A stretch of DNA of 64,000 nt. Origin: Pedobacter sp. L105 (GTDB lineage: Bacteria > Bacteroidota > Bacteroidia > Sphingobacteriales > Sphingobacteriaceae). The stretch's first letter is position 1; each line of letters starts with the position of its first letter. The notes below the pieces were generated by a model. That model was not told the DNA's origin and searched no databases. It was given only the letters and a program-made list of their open reading frames with translations. A program made the position numbers and the translations under genes. Shown here in pieces: positions 7,984 to 15,870 of this stretch. The stretch is from contig NZ_LMUP01000009.1 of the NCBI RefSeq assembly GCF_009765875.1, positions 387,700 to 451,699 of the forward strand. Direction: 5' to 3'.

Positions 7984-8050
7984 TAGTCCATTTTTCTATT
8001 TCCTTTAAGCTTTCAAGGTTCGATATGTATGTATATAATAATATTGAATT

Positions 8051-8143
8051 ATGAAAAATTTAAAAATCAAGTTATTCGCATTACCAGCAGGCTTAAGTCG
8101 CTTTGAAGTGCTATTTGCGAAAAAACCTAAAAATCCTAGCTGA
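8051..8143 (+). CDS. Possible 30-aa peptide
   Basis: ATG 8051 to TGA 8143 encodes MKNLKIKLFALPAGLSRFEV then LFAKKPKNPS. The peptide is basic and amphipathic with no signal cleavage site. It lies about 70 bases after the folded RNA and on the same strand, inside the stretch that ends at the terminator 8332-8398. It could be a leader or small secreted peptide, or chance. A second 17-codon frame (8273-8326, MRINPIHSFKNIIEPPD) lies just before the terminator. Confidence 0.3.
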   Translation: MKNLKIKLFALPAGLSRFEVLFAKKPKNPS

Positions 8144-8331
8144 CTTATTTCTGTCTGGAGTTAACTAATTAAAAAGTATCTTTTTTTTCTGGCTAAGTTA
8201 TTAATAAAACGATCTAAAAAGCCGTAATGGCCATGCTTTGTCCAATTTTTGGAAAACTAAATATATACTACAATGAGAATTAACCCTATCCATTCATTCA
8301 AAAACATTATCGAACCCCCTGATTGACATTG

Positions 8332-8398
8332 AATACACACGCGGTCGGGCAATTTAGGTTGGTTACTGGTAATACGTACCGGCCGCTGTGTATTTTTT
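8332..8398 (+). terminator. Strong intrinsic terminator
   Basis: The arm 8332-8348 (AATACACACGCGGTCGG) pairs with 8379-8394 (CCGGCCGCTGTGTATT) over 16 bp with one bulged C and one G·U, followed by T to 8398. The loop is 30 bases. Since no full-size gene lies upstream on this strand, it probably ends the transcript from the promoter at 7737-7768. Confidence 0.8.
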
Positions 8399-8457
8399 CC
8401 TATTTACCTGTAAAAACCTTCTGATCTTTCCAAAATAACCTTTAAAATTCTCAAAAA

Positions 8458-8664
8458 ATGAAAGCAAAAAATCGCTTAAGGGAATTACTATGTCTGAAAT
8501 TTTCGCCCAGAGAAGGAGTCATTCTGCTCCTTATTCTATTGAGTAATTCTTGTTTAAACCGTCCTGCGCTAGCGCAATCCAAAAGAAAGGCCATACCAGC
8601 TGGTTCAAGCTGTGTAATAATTTCAACAGCGAATTACAGCAAATTCATAAATACTAACGCTTAA
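8458..8664 (+). CDS. Small ORF with a signal-peptide-like segment
   Basis: 68 codons (MKAKNRLRELLCLKFSPREG...) with a hydrophobic core GVILLLILLSNSCLN and a possible cleavage after RPALA. The remainder is short and featureless (KRKAIPAGSSCVIISTANYS). The basic start, core and A-x-A-Q site are like the signal peptides of Bacteroidota outer-membrane proteins. It could therefore be the relic of a larger secreted protein or a small secreted peptide. It ends 11 bases before the next gene at 8676. Weak evidence overall. Confidence 0.35.
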   Translation: MKAKNRLRELLCLKFSPREGVILLLILLSNSCLNRPALAQSKRKAIPAGSSCVIISTANYSKFINTNA

Positions 8665-8675
8665 AATGAACACTT

Positions 8676-9704
8676 ATGAAATCCATTTTAAATTTAACCC
8701 CTGCACCGGTTTTATTGAGTGAAGTCGCCAAAGGTAGTCCTGCTAAAGGCACATTGTCTGCAAAGAATATACTATTTGAAGTGGTTTTGGAAGAGGGGAT
8801 AACCAGCAAACCATTTCTAGCGCTTTATGAGAAAGGGATAGACCAATATGACTTGTCAGATAAGGGGAAAACAATAATACACGCAAGATCTGGTATAGAT
8901 AACACTTATATCTTCGAATTGAAAGATCAATCCGGAGCTTTATATTTTTCATTGTTGTTAACGGGATATCTAATGGATGTAACGGTGGCCAGGGAATTTC
9001 ATTTTGAGCCGGGCGACCGCGTTAGAATTAAGATAAGTAAAACGGATGTACCCAATATTTATGATCTTGACTTTTCCGGCTTAGGTTCTGCAAAGTACAG
9101 ATGTCAGAATGAATTTCTATATGCTAAAGAAACGGATATGGTTAAAGTGCTGCCAGAATTTGCAAATGATAATCAGCATCAGGCAGGTAACAAACCGTTA
9201 AGATATACCAACTTATTATATGATTTAATAGAAAAGTACCAGCCAGAAATGTCAGATTATTCTTATCATTTATTGCATGCCGATGTATTGGGAAGCCTGG
9301 GCAAATATCTGTATTCTGATTTACAGGTTAAATTACATGATCAACTCTATAAAAAAGATTTGTTAGGCTTTGAACAGTTATCGAAGAACTTTTCAGATAA
9401 TTATAAATTTGACTTTACAAGAAATATTCCTGATCGTGTTTTATCCGATTCTAAGGAATATGCTCTTTTTATGCTTGAAAAGATAAAAACAGAAGTTTTA
9501 ATGGATTTTAAGACTGTCGATTATCATATTGTTTATGAAAGGGTGAAGAGGATATACAATGCCGTTTTGAAGGATAAGATGATCATTCTTTTATTTAACC
9601 ATTATTGCGCCAGGTTTAATGATAATGATGGGGAGATCTTACGTGATGCTCTGGTTGTTGTAAAGAATAAAAAATACCGGAAAATATTGGAAACATTTAA
9701 TTAA
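8676..9704 (+). CDS. TlpA-family-like protein lacking the thioredoxin domain
   Basis: A 342-residue protein not confidently assigned. The N-terminal third is beta-rich, ending in FEPGDRVRIKISKTD and then FSGLGSAKYRCQNEF. The rest is helical (YSYHLLHADVLGSLGKYLYS). 'PGDxVxI...FSGxGSAKYxCQ' followed by a helical middle is, from memory, the layout of large TlpA-type thiol-disulfide proteins of Pedobacter and relatives. Those carry a CxxC thioredoxin domain at the C-terminus. Here the chain ends before any such domain and without CxxC, so it may be truncated or a divergent non-redox member. No clear signal peptide is seen, and the 68-codon ORF just upstream may once have supplied one. Confidence 0.5.
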   Translation: MKSILNLTPAPVLLSEVAKGSPAKGTLSAKNILFEVVLEEGITSKPFLALYEKGIDQYDLSDKGKTIIHARSGIDNTYIFELKDQSGALYFSLLLTGYLMDVTVAREFHFEPGDRVRIKISKTDVPNIYDLDFSGLGSAKYRCQNEFLYAKETDMVKVLPEFANDNQHQAGNKPLRYTNLLYDLIEKYQPEMSDYSYHLLHADVLGSLGKYLYSDLQVKLHDQLYKKDLLGFEQLSKNFSDNYKFDFTRNIPDRVLSDSKEYALFMLEKIKTEVLMDFKTVDYHIVYERVKRIYNAVLKDKMIILLFNHYCARFNDNDGEILRDALVVVKNKKYRKILETFN

Positions 9705-9868
9705 CATCCATTATAATTGCAATGAAGACCAATTATGAAATGATTGGATAATCATATTATATTTTTTCCTGTAAGTACTTTTAAAGTTACAAACAGAAAT
9801 CCGGGTTCTGTGTTGTAACAGCAGTCATTAAGACTATACCGTTTATAATAAAGATTAAATTTACAATC

Positions 9869-10723
9869 ATGGAAAAAACAAATAACCCGGTTTGGTTTAT
9901 TACCGGTTGCTCTACAGGTTTTGGGAGAGAACTGGCCAAACTGATATTAAAAAGAGGATGGAATGCAGTTGTAACAGCAAGAAATGCTGATCAGGTAAAA
10001 GATATTGTAGAAGGATATGAAAATACTTCTTTGGTAATTGCCCTGGATGTTACCAAAAAAGATCAGGTTAAGGCTGCAGTAACCAAAGCACAAGAGACCT
10101 TTGGTCAGATTGATGTATTAGTTAATAACGCCGGTTATGGTTATTTCACCAGTATCGAAGAAGGTGAAGAAGATAAGATAAGGGCACAATTTGAAACTAA
10201 CTTTTTTGGGTTGGTGAATGTGATACAGGCAGTGTTACCCGCAATGCGTGAAAGTAAAAGCGGTCATATCGTTAATTTCTCTTCTATTGGCGGTTTAATG
10301 GCCTTTACTTCTACAGGTTATTACCACGCCACTAAGTTTGCGGTAGAAGGTTTATCTGAATCGCTTTCTAAAGAAGTCGCGCCATTTGGTGTTAAGGTAT
10401 TAATTGTTGAACCAGGGCCATTCCGTACCGACTGGTCAGGACGCTCAACTTCTGATACCCATTCAAAAATACCTGCTTATGATGAAACCGTAGGTGTGCG
10501 CATGAAAGCAGCCAAAGACAATAGCGGTAAACAAATAGGTGACCCGGTTAGAGGAAGTGAAGCCATCATCAAGGCTGTGGAAGCAAAAGACCATCAGCTG
10601 CGTTTATTATTAGGCAAGCCCGCTTTTGATTTGGCCTTTAAGAAGATCGATGAGTTGAAAGAAAATTTTAACGCATGGAAAGACCTTTCCCTGGGTGCAG
10701 ATTTTCCTGAAAATGAAGCCTAA
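9869..10723 (+). CDS. Short-chain dehydrogenase/reductase (SDR)
   Basis: A 284-residue classical SDR, cytosolic and NAD(P)-dependent. Visible are the Rossmann glycine motif TGCSTGFG near residue 12, the NNAGYGY motif near 85, the catalytic Ser in NFSSIGG, and the YxxxK pair in GYYHATKFAVEG near 150, followed by EPGPFRTDW. An Arg (TARNADQ) after strand 2 favours NADPH. The substrate cannot be deduced; the closest groups by motif are the 'oxidoreductase, SDR family' members often annotated as retinol-dehydrogenase-like. It is monocistronic, with a 14-bp hairpin at 10736-10782 after the stop. Confidence 0.9.
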   Translation: MEKTNNPVWFITGCSTGFGRELAKLILKRGWNAVVTARNADQVKDIVEGYENTSLVIALDVTKKDQVKAAVTKAQETFGQIDVLVNNAGYGYFTSIEEGEEDKIRAQFETNFFGLVNVIQAVLPAMRESKSGHIVNFSSIGGLMAFTSTGYYHATKFAVEGLSESLSKEVAPFGVKVLIVEPGPFRTDWSGRSTSDTHSKIPAYDETVGVRMKAAKDNSGKQIGDPVRGSEAIIKAVEAKDHQLRLLLGKPAFDLAFKKIDELKENFNAWKDLSLGADFPENEA

Positions 10724-10735
10724 TCAATTTCTTAA

Positions 10736-10782
10736 ATTCATCTGCCTGAGGCCACTATACTTAGGGTGTCAGGCAGATGAAT
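10736..10782. terminator. Hairpin after SDR gene
   Basis: ATTCATCTGCCTGA at 10736-10749 pairs perfectly with TCAGGCAGATGAAT at 10769-10782 around a 19-base loop. There is no long T-run after it, so termination may be weak or factor-assisted. Confidence 0.6.
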
Positions 10783-11163
10783 ATATGTTCTCTGTAACAC
10801 GTATTATGAAGCTAAAAGGTATTTAATATGATTTAGCAGATCATTGTTTTGTATCCTTTTTCTTTTAAGCTTCCAGGAGATCATTCCAGAATCAACAAAT
10901 GCAGATTTTATTGCCCCCTGAAAGCTCAATTGCTTAATAATCAGCTATTTTTTGTCTCGATAGATATAACTTGAAATTGCTGTCAGCATTAACAGAAGGT
11001 TTGAAAACAGATTTGGTAATGTCCAAAAATAGATGGAAATTGCTTGAAAGGGTGTATATAGAGAGAAATTTCACTGATGTTAACTGCTGTTTGTGACGTT
11101 GATTTCCAATATGATATATCGCTTTTCATCAATTTAAATATTAATTATATAACACGTCTAAAT
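10783..11163. other. Intergenic, no recognised gene
   Basis: 381 bases before the VOC gene. On the minus strand a stop-free stretch (about 10815-10955) reads KQLSFQGAIKSAFVDSGMIS and onward, but it has no start or family I recognise. It may be decayed coding DNA. Confidence 0.3.
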
Positions 11164-11562
11164 ATGAAAAAAGTAACAGGGCTTGGTGGCGTATTTTTTA
11201 AATCTGATAATCCAAAAGGTATGAATGAATGGTATGCCAAAAACCTAGGATTGGATACCAGTGAATACGGAACAACGTTTGAATGGCGGGACGCCGATGA
11301 TCCTTCAAAAAAAGGATCTACAACATGGTCTACCTTTCCACAGGATACCAAATACTTCAGCCCATCGACCAAGCCATTTATGATTAACTACAGGGTGGAA
11401 AATATCGCAGCACTGGTAGATGAATTAAAAAAGGAAAACGTGACTATTGTTGATGAAATTGCAGCATACGATTATGGCAAGTTTGTCCATATACTCGATC
11501 CTGAGGGAAATATCATCGAGCTTTGGGAACCAAAAGATGATGTTGAACAGGTAGAAGGATAA
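11164..11562 (+). CDS. VOC (glyoxalase/dioxygenase) superfamily protein
   Basis: 132 residues from the ATG at 11164 (MKKVTGLGGVFFKSDNPKGM). The frame is open further upstream to 11077, but that part is low-quality sequence and the conserved fold starts here. One vicinal-oxygen-chelate unit is visible: 'NEWYAKNLGL' after the first strand, then FMINYRVENIAALVDELKKE and the closing FVHILDPEGNIIELWEP with the typical D-P-E/D-G-N-x-I-E-L-W metal-site strand. Single-domain VOC proteins of this type act as dimers on varied substrates, including glyoxalase I-like reactions; the substrate is unknown. Cytosolic, standing alone. Confidence 0.85.
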   Translation: MKKVTGLGGVFFKSDNPKGMNEWYAKNLGLDTSEYGTTFEWRDADDPSKKGSTTWSTFPQDTKYFSPSTKPFMINYRVENIAALVDELKKENVTIVDEIAAYDYGKFVHILDPEGNIIELWEPKDDVEQVEG

Positions 11563-11739
11563 TTGCTTTTAATAGCAGACCATGTTACCCGTATTTTTTG
11601 TTCGGCCTGAACAACTTAGCATTGTATGTTAAATATAGGGTGTTTATAGCTTTTTATTCTAAGTTTAAACATTTAGTTAACGATAAATTGCTTATCGCCA
11701 TTTAATTAATTGATATTTGGAGATACTAATATCCTGAAT

Positions 11740-13254
11740 ATGGCTGATTTGCAAGTAGATTTAAGTAATTGTGATCGTGAGCTTATTCATATTCCAGGAA
11801 AAATCCAGTCACATGGTTTTTTAATTGTTATCGATAAAAACGGGATCATCAGCTTTTTAAGTGAGAATATTAGTGATTTCTTAAATTGTACTGCCACAGA
11901 TTTCCTGGGTAAGTCATTACAAAGCCTGCAGTTGGCAGTGGGAAATACAGCCGATCTGGATTCCATGATCAACCTGCTAACCAGTAAAGAAAGGAAGAAT
12001 AGTATTCCCCAAATTAATCCTCATCTTATCAATATACGAGGTATCGCTTATCATTTAATTATATCAGTTTCTGGTGAGTATTTGCTCCTTGAATTTGAAC
12101 CTGCTTCTTTAATCGTAAAGTTAAAACCACATAAGATAGGTAAGCGTGAAATTGCGGAAATTGCATCGTACAAGGATCTCTACTATATAATGAACAGGTC
12201 GGTAAAACAGGTGAAAGATATTATTCACTTTGACCGGGTAATGATCTATCGCTTTGCTGAAGACGGACACGGAGAGGTGCTGTGTGAAGCTAAAAATGAT
12301 GGGTTGGAACCATGGATCGGGCTTCATTATCCGGCTTCAGATATCCCAAAGCAGGCGAGGGAAATGTATAAGATTAACCTTGTCAGGCAAATTGTTGATG
12401 TGAACAGCATCCCTTCAAAAATCGTGACCAATATTGCAGATGCTGAACCGCTGGATTTAACCAATGCACAGCTTCGCGCCGTATCACCAATCCATATTCA
12501 GTATTTAAAAAACATGGGCGTGGCTTCCAGTTTTAGTATTTCCCTGATCTATAATAGCGAACTCTGGGGGTTAATTGCCTGTCATAATTATACACCCTGC
12601 TTTGTTGATTATACAGCAAGGGAATCTGCTAAACTTACCGGTCAGATTTTATCTGCTGTGCTGGATTTTAAGCAAAATGAACAAAGCCTGTTTGTTGATG
12701 ACAAGTTTAAAAACAGCCTTAAAGAATTAACGTTAATACTGCTGGAGAGTTCAGATATGATAAAGGCTTTGACCAATAATGACGTTACCCTGCTCGATAT
12801 TGCCGACGTAAGCGGAGTACTATTAGTTTGCGAAGGTCAAATAACGAAATTAGGAATTCTACCTCATGACAGCCAAATTAAGCAATTGCTCAAGTGGTTG
12901 TCAAAAAGCGATTTGGCTGTAAATTTTAATACGGACCATCTTTCTTTACACTATCCGGCCGCGCTTGCTTACAGTGATATTTGTAGTGGCATGATGGTAT
13001 CATTCCTGAACAGGAAAAAGAGAGAATACATTATCTGGTTTAAACCAGGGCAGTTGCAAACGATTCATTGGGCGGGTAATCCTGATAAATATATGGAAAA
13101 GGGAACAGATGGACTGTTGCATATATCGCCCCGTAACTCATTTAAAACCTGGTCACAAACAGTAAACCATAAATCTGAGCCCTGGGCTACCGGAGAGATA
13201 AACTCTATCATTCGTTTAAAGGAAGCCATCGCTATTATGCCCAATTTCTTGTAA
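11740..13254 (+). CDS. Bacteriophytochrome photosensory core without output domain
   Basis: 504 residues from ATG 11740 (MADLQVDLSNCDRELIHIPG); a TTG at 11710 is an alternative start. The order is PAS_2 (about 8-115), GAF (about 130-310) and PHY (about 320-500). Cys11 in SNCDRELIHIPG sits where bacteriophytochromes attach biliverdin. PASDIPKQAR near 198 and SPIHIQYL near 250 are the conserved chromophore-pocket Asp and His segments. 'SPRNSFKTW' near 465 is the PHY tongue. The protein stops right after PHY and has no HisKA/HATPase. It must signal through a partner or act as a free light sensor. The Na+/H+ antiporter gene begins 96 bases downstream. Confidence 0.9.
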   Translation: MADLQVDLSNCDRELIHIPGKIQSHGFLIVIDKNGIISFLSENISDFLNCTATDFLGKSLQSLQLAVGNTADLDSMINLLTSKERKNSIPQINPHLINIRGIAYHLIISVSGEYLLLEFEPASLIVKLKPHKIGKREIAEIASYKDLYYIMNRSVKQVKDIIHFDRVMIYRFAEDGHGEVLCEAKNDGLEPWIGLHYPASDIPKQAREMYKINLVRQIVDVNSIPSKIVTNIADAEPLDLTNAQLRAVSPIHIQYLKNMGVASSFSISLIYNSELWGLIACHNYTPCFVDYTARESAKLTGQILSAVLDFKQNEQSLFVDDKFKNSLKELTLILLESSDMIKALTNNDVTLLDIADVSGVLLVCEGQITKLGILPHDSQIKQLLKWLSKSDLAVNFNTDHLSLHYPAALAYSDICSGMMVSFLNRKKREYIIWFKPGQLQTIHWAGNPDKYMEKGTDGLLHISPRNSFKTWSQTVNHKSEPWATGEINSIIRLKEAIAIMPNFL

Positions 13255-13350
13255 ATATTATCAGCGATATTATTAGGTGCCATCCCGCCAATGTGATTAA
13301 TAATATTAGTTTTGTGGAAGGTGCTGCAGGTCTGATGTTATTTAAAGGGT

Positions 13351-14616
13351 ATGGAAAATTATAGTATTGTTATTTTTATTCTGGTTATTATGATTGGCCT
13401 TTCGGCAGTGGCCGATAAGATCAAACTGCCATATCCAATTTTACTGATCATTGCCGGTATAGGGATTGGCTTTATCCCTATGCTTCCGAATATTGAATTA
13501 AATTCTGAAATAGTTTTCCTGATTTTCCTGCCACCGCTTTTATATGATGCAGCTTTTCATATCTCATTTAATGAGTTTAAAGCCAATATCAATACCATTG
13601 GCACATTGTCTATCTCACTGGTTTTTTTTACTGCGCTTGGTATTGCAGCTGTGGCGCATTATATGATTGAAGGAATGGCCTGGCCGCTTTCTTTTGTTTT
13701 AGGGGCTATTCTTTCGGCTACAGATGCAGTAGCTGCCATGAGCATCACCAAAGGTTTAGGCATATCAAATAATACAAATACGATCCTGGAAGGGGAGAGC
13801 CTGGTAAATGATGCTTCGGCACTGGTAGTTTACCGTTTTGCAGTAGCTGCGGTAACGGGAACGGCTTTTGTATTCTGGAAAGCCTCCCTGGAGTTTGGCA
13901 TCCTGATGGTTGGCGGGTTTCTGGTAGGATTTGTCATGATGAGGGTTCTGGGTGCTATCTTAAGCAGGGTAAATCATAATCCACCGGTAACGATGGGCTT
14001 TTTGTTGCTGATGCCATTTGTTACTTATCTGGTGGCCGAACAACTGCATGTTTCTGGTGTGATTGCGGTGGTGACACTGGGAATTGGGATTTCTTATCTG
14101 GGTAAACAGAAAGTGGTAAAACCGGAGCTAAGGCTGCAATCTAAAGGTATATGGGACGTGATTGTATTCCTGCTCAACGGATTGATCTTTATCCTGATCG
14201 GATTACAGTTTCCTTATATTGCTAAAAATATTCCTCAAAATGATATTTATCCTTATGTGGGCTATGCCTTCGTCATCACGCTGGTCGCGTTAACTATCCG
14301 TATAGCAAGGGTGTTTTTGCAACAGCTTAATTTGCAGAAAGCTTTTCAAAAGAAGAAACATAAGATCACTGAAAATGTACTGCTTGATTTTAAAAATAGC
14401 CTGATCATAAGCTGGTCTGGCATGAGGGGGATCGTTTCCCTGGCTATCGCCATTGGTTTACCACATACGCTAGGCGATGGCAGCCCCTTTCCATTTCGCA
14501 GTGCAATTGTTTTTATTTCCATTATGGTAGTTCTGTTTACTTTAATAGGTCAGGGGCTTACATTGCCCTGGCTGGTGAAAAAACTGCATATCAACTCAGC
14601 GTCTCCTGTAAAGTAA
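13351..14616 (+). CDS. CPA1-family Na+/H+ antiporter
   Basis: A 421-residue inner-membrane antiporter of the NhaP/CPA1 group with about 12 hydrophobic segments. The hallmarks are ILSATDAVAAMSITKGLG near residue 125, with the ion-binding Asp in A-T-D-A, LEGESLVNDASALVVYRF near 150, and SWSGMRGIVSLAIAIGLP near 355. It exchanges cytoplasmic Na+ or K+ for H+ for pH and salt control. There is no long C-terminal regulatory domain. The last 21 bases overlap the end of the convergent exporter gene (14596-15771). It may be co-transcribed with the phytochrome gene 96 bases upstream. Confidence 0.92.
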   Translation: MENYSIVIFILVIMIGLSAVADKIKLPYPILLIIAGIGIGFIPMLPNIELNSEIVFLIFLPPLLYDAAFHISFNEFKANINTIGTLSISLVFFTALGIAAVAHYMIEGMAWPLSFVLGAILSATDAVAAMSITKGLGISNNTNTILEGESLVNDASALVVYRFAVAAVTGTAFVFWKASLEFGILMVGGFLVGFVMMRVLGAILSRVNHNPPVTMGFLLLMPFVTYLVAEQLHVSGVIAVVTLGIGISYLGKQKVVKPELRLQSKGIWDVIVFLLNGLIFILIGLQFPYIAKNIPQNDIYPYVGYAFVITLVALTIRIARVFLQQLNLQKAFQKKKHKITENVLLDFKNSLIISWSGMRGIVSLAIAIGLPHTLGDGSPFPFRSAIVFISIMVVLFTLIGQGLTLPWLVKKLHINSASPVK

Positions 14617-15771
14617 ACAGCCAATGGCTACCATAGCACATGCAATCATCATTAAAAGCATAGGATAGGCCGTTTTATTATACAGCAAGCTAAGCAGAGA
14701 TGTAATCAAAAAGGCAGAAAGGTAACTCATAGACCCTACCAAGGCAGAAGCGGCGCCGCCATGCGAAGAAACAGCATTCAGGTATAAGGCCGTAGAATTT
14801 GATAAAATAAAACTGAGCATAGCCAGAAATATAAAAACCGGAACGAGTAACAGCAAAAGGGAGCCATTGAAATAAACAACAAGAATAGCCGCAAGTCCTG
14901 CAAGCAGCTGTACAATAATAGCATTTCTAATAATTGTTTTGATGTCTGATTTAAGTAGTAAACGGTTATTGATAAATCCGATAAAAATGATGCCCAGTGC
15001 AAAACCAGAGAAAACAAAGCCAAACTGCCCTTTACTTAACTTGTAAATTTGAGTAAGTACAAATGGTGACGCTGTAACAAAAGAAAAAGCTGCACTGTTG
15101 CTGACAGCTCTTACCAGGGCATAATTGATAAAAGCAGGACTTTTGATACAATAACGGTAAGCCGAACCTATAGACCGAAGTTTGACCGATTTATTTAATA
15201 ACGCTAATTTCCCTTCGGGAAGAATAGTAACACAACCAATTAAGCCAACTCCCGAGACGATAGCCATAATCAAAAACAGATATTTCCAGGTATTGGTTTC
15301 AGCCAGTAAACCTCCGATAATTGGGGCTATGATAGGGGAAATACCCATCAGGATCTGTAACAGGCTAAATATTTGCGCTGCCTGTCTCCCCTTGTAGAGG
15401 TCGCTGACCAGTGCCCGGGAAATTACCTGACAGGAACTCCCGGCAAGACCCTGAATAAATCTTAAACCTAAAAAAAGAAGATAAGAGTGGGTAAGCATAC
15501 AGCAAATGCTGCAAACCACATAAATAGCCATGCCTATCCTTAAAGGGATTTTTCTTCCCCATATATCGGACAGCGGACCAATGATCAGCTGTCCGAAACA
15601 CATTCCAAAGAGGAAGAGGGTAACAGTAGTTTCTATACGTACAATAGGTACCTGAAAATAAGCCGCCATTACGGGAAACGCTGGCAGATATAGGTCTATC
15701 GATATGGAGCTGATAGCCGTTAAAATTCCAAGGGTTAAGGTAATGAGCAGGGTTTTTCGGCTATCCTTCAT
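14596..15771 (-). CDS. Bcr/CflA-type MFS drug exporter
   Basis: 391 residues with 12 predicted membrane helices. Motif A between helices 2 and 3 is GPLSDIWGRKIPLRIG, and SSISIDLYLPAFPVMAAYF in helix 1 is typical of the Bcr/CflA drug-H+ antiporters (DHA1 group). Motif C-like 'GISPIIAPIIGGLL' appears in helix 5. It probably pumps out small toxic compounds, using the proton gradient; the substrate is not deducible. The gene overlaps the convergent antiporter by 21 bases at the 3' end. It has its own upstream region (15772-15870), shared in tandem with the oxidoreductase gene. Confidence 0.92.
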   Translation of the reverse strand: MKDSRKTLLITLTLGILTAISSISIDLYLPAFPVMAAYFQVPIVRIETTVTLFLFGMCFGQLIIGPLSDIWGRKIPLRIGMAIYVVCSICCMLTHSYLLFLGLRFIQGLAGSSCQVISRALVSDLYKGRQAAQIFSLLQILMGISPIIAPIIGGLLAETNTWKYLFLIMAIVSGVGLIGCVTILPEGKLALLNKSVKLRSIGSAYRYCIKSPAFINYALVRAVSNSAAFSFVTASPFVLTQIYKLSKGQFGFVFSGFALGIIFIGFINNRLLLKSDIKTIIRNAIIVQLLAGLAAILVVYFNGSLLLLLVPVFIFLAMLSFILSNSTALYLNAVSSHGGAASALVGSMSYLSAFLITSLLSLLYNKTAYPMLLMMIACAMVAIGCLLYRRR

Positions 15772-15870
15772 TTTCGAATACTATGCCGTATTTAAGAGGC
15801 TTTTATAGATGACTTTAACCAAATATATCGATTTATCTATATAAATTAATAGGTAATTTGCTAATGAATG

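Noticed and set aside
7737-8398. Retron, tmRNA or type III antitoxin RNA
   Set aside because: No reverse transcriptase or ToxN-like gene is adjacent, there are no tandem RNA repeats, and the tRNA-like ends of tmRNA are absent.
11077-11163. N-terminal extension of the VOC protein
   Set aside because: The conserved fold starts at the ATG 11164, and the upstream sequence is AT-rich with no conserved pattern.
13255-13350. Frameshifted kinase module after the phytochrome
   Set aside because: No frame shows H-box or ATP-binding motifs before the antiporter start.
14596-14616. 21-base overlap of convergent genes as a regulatory feature
   Set aside because: Short 3' overlaps are common and both proteins look complete.
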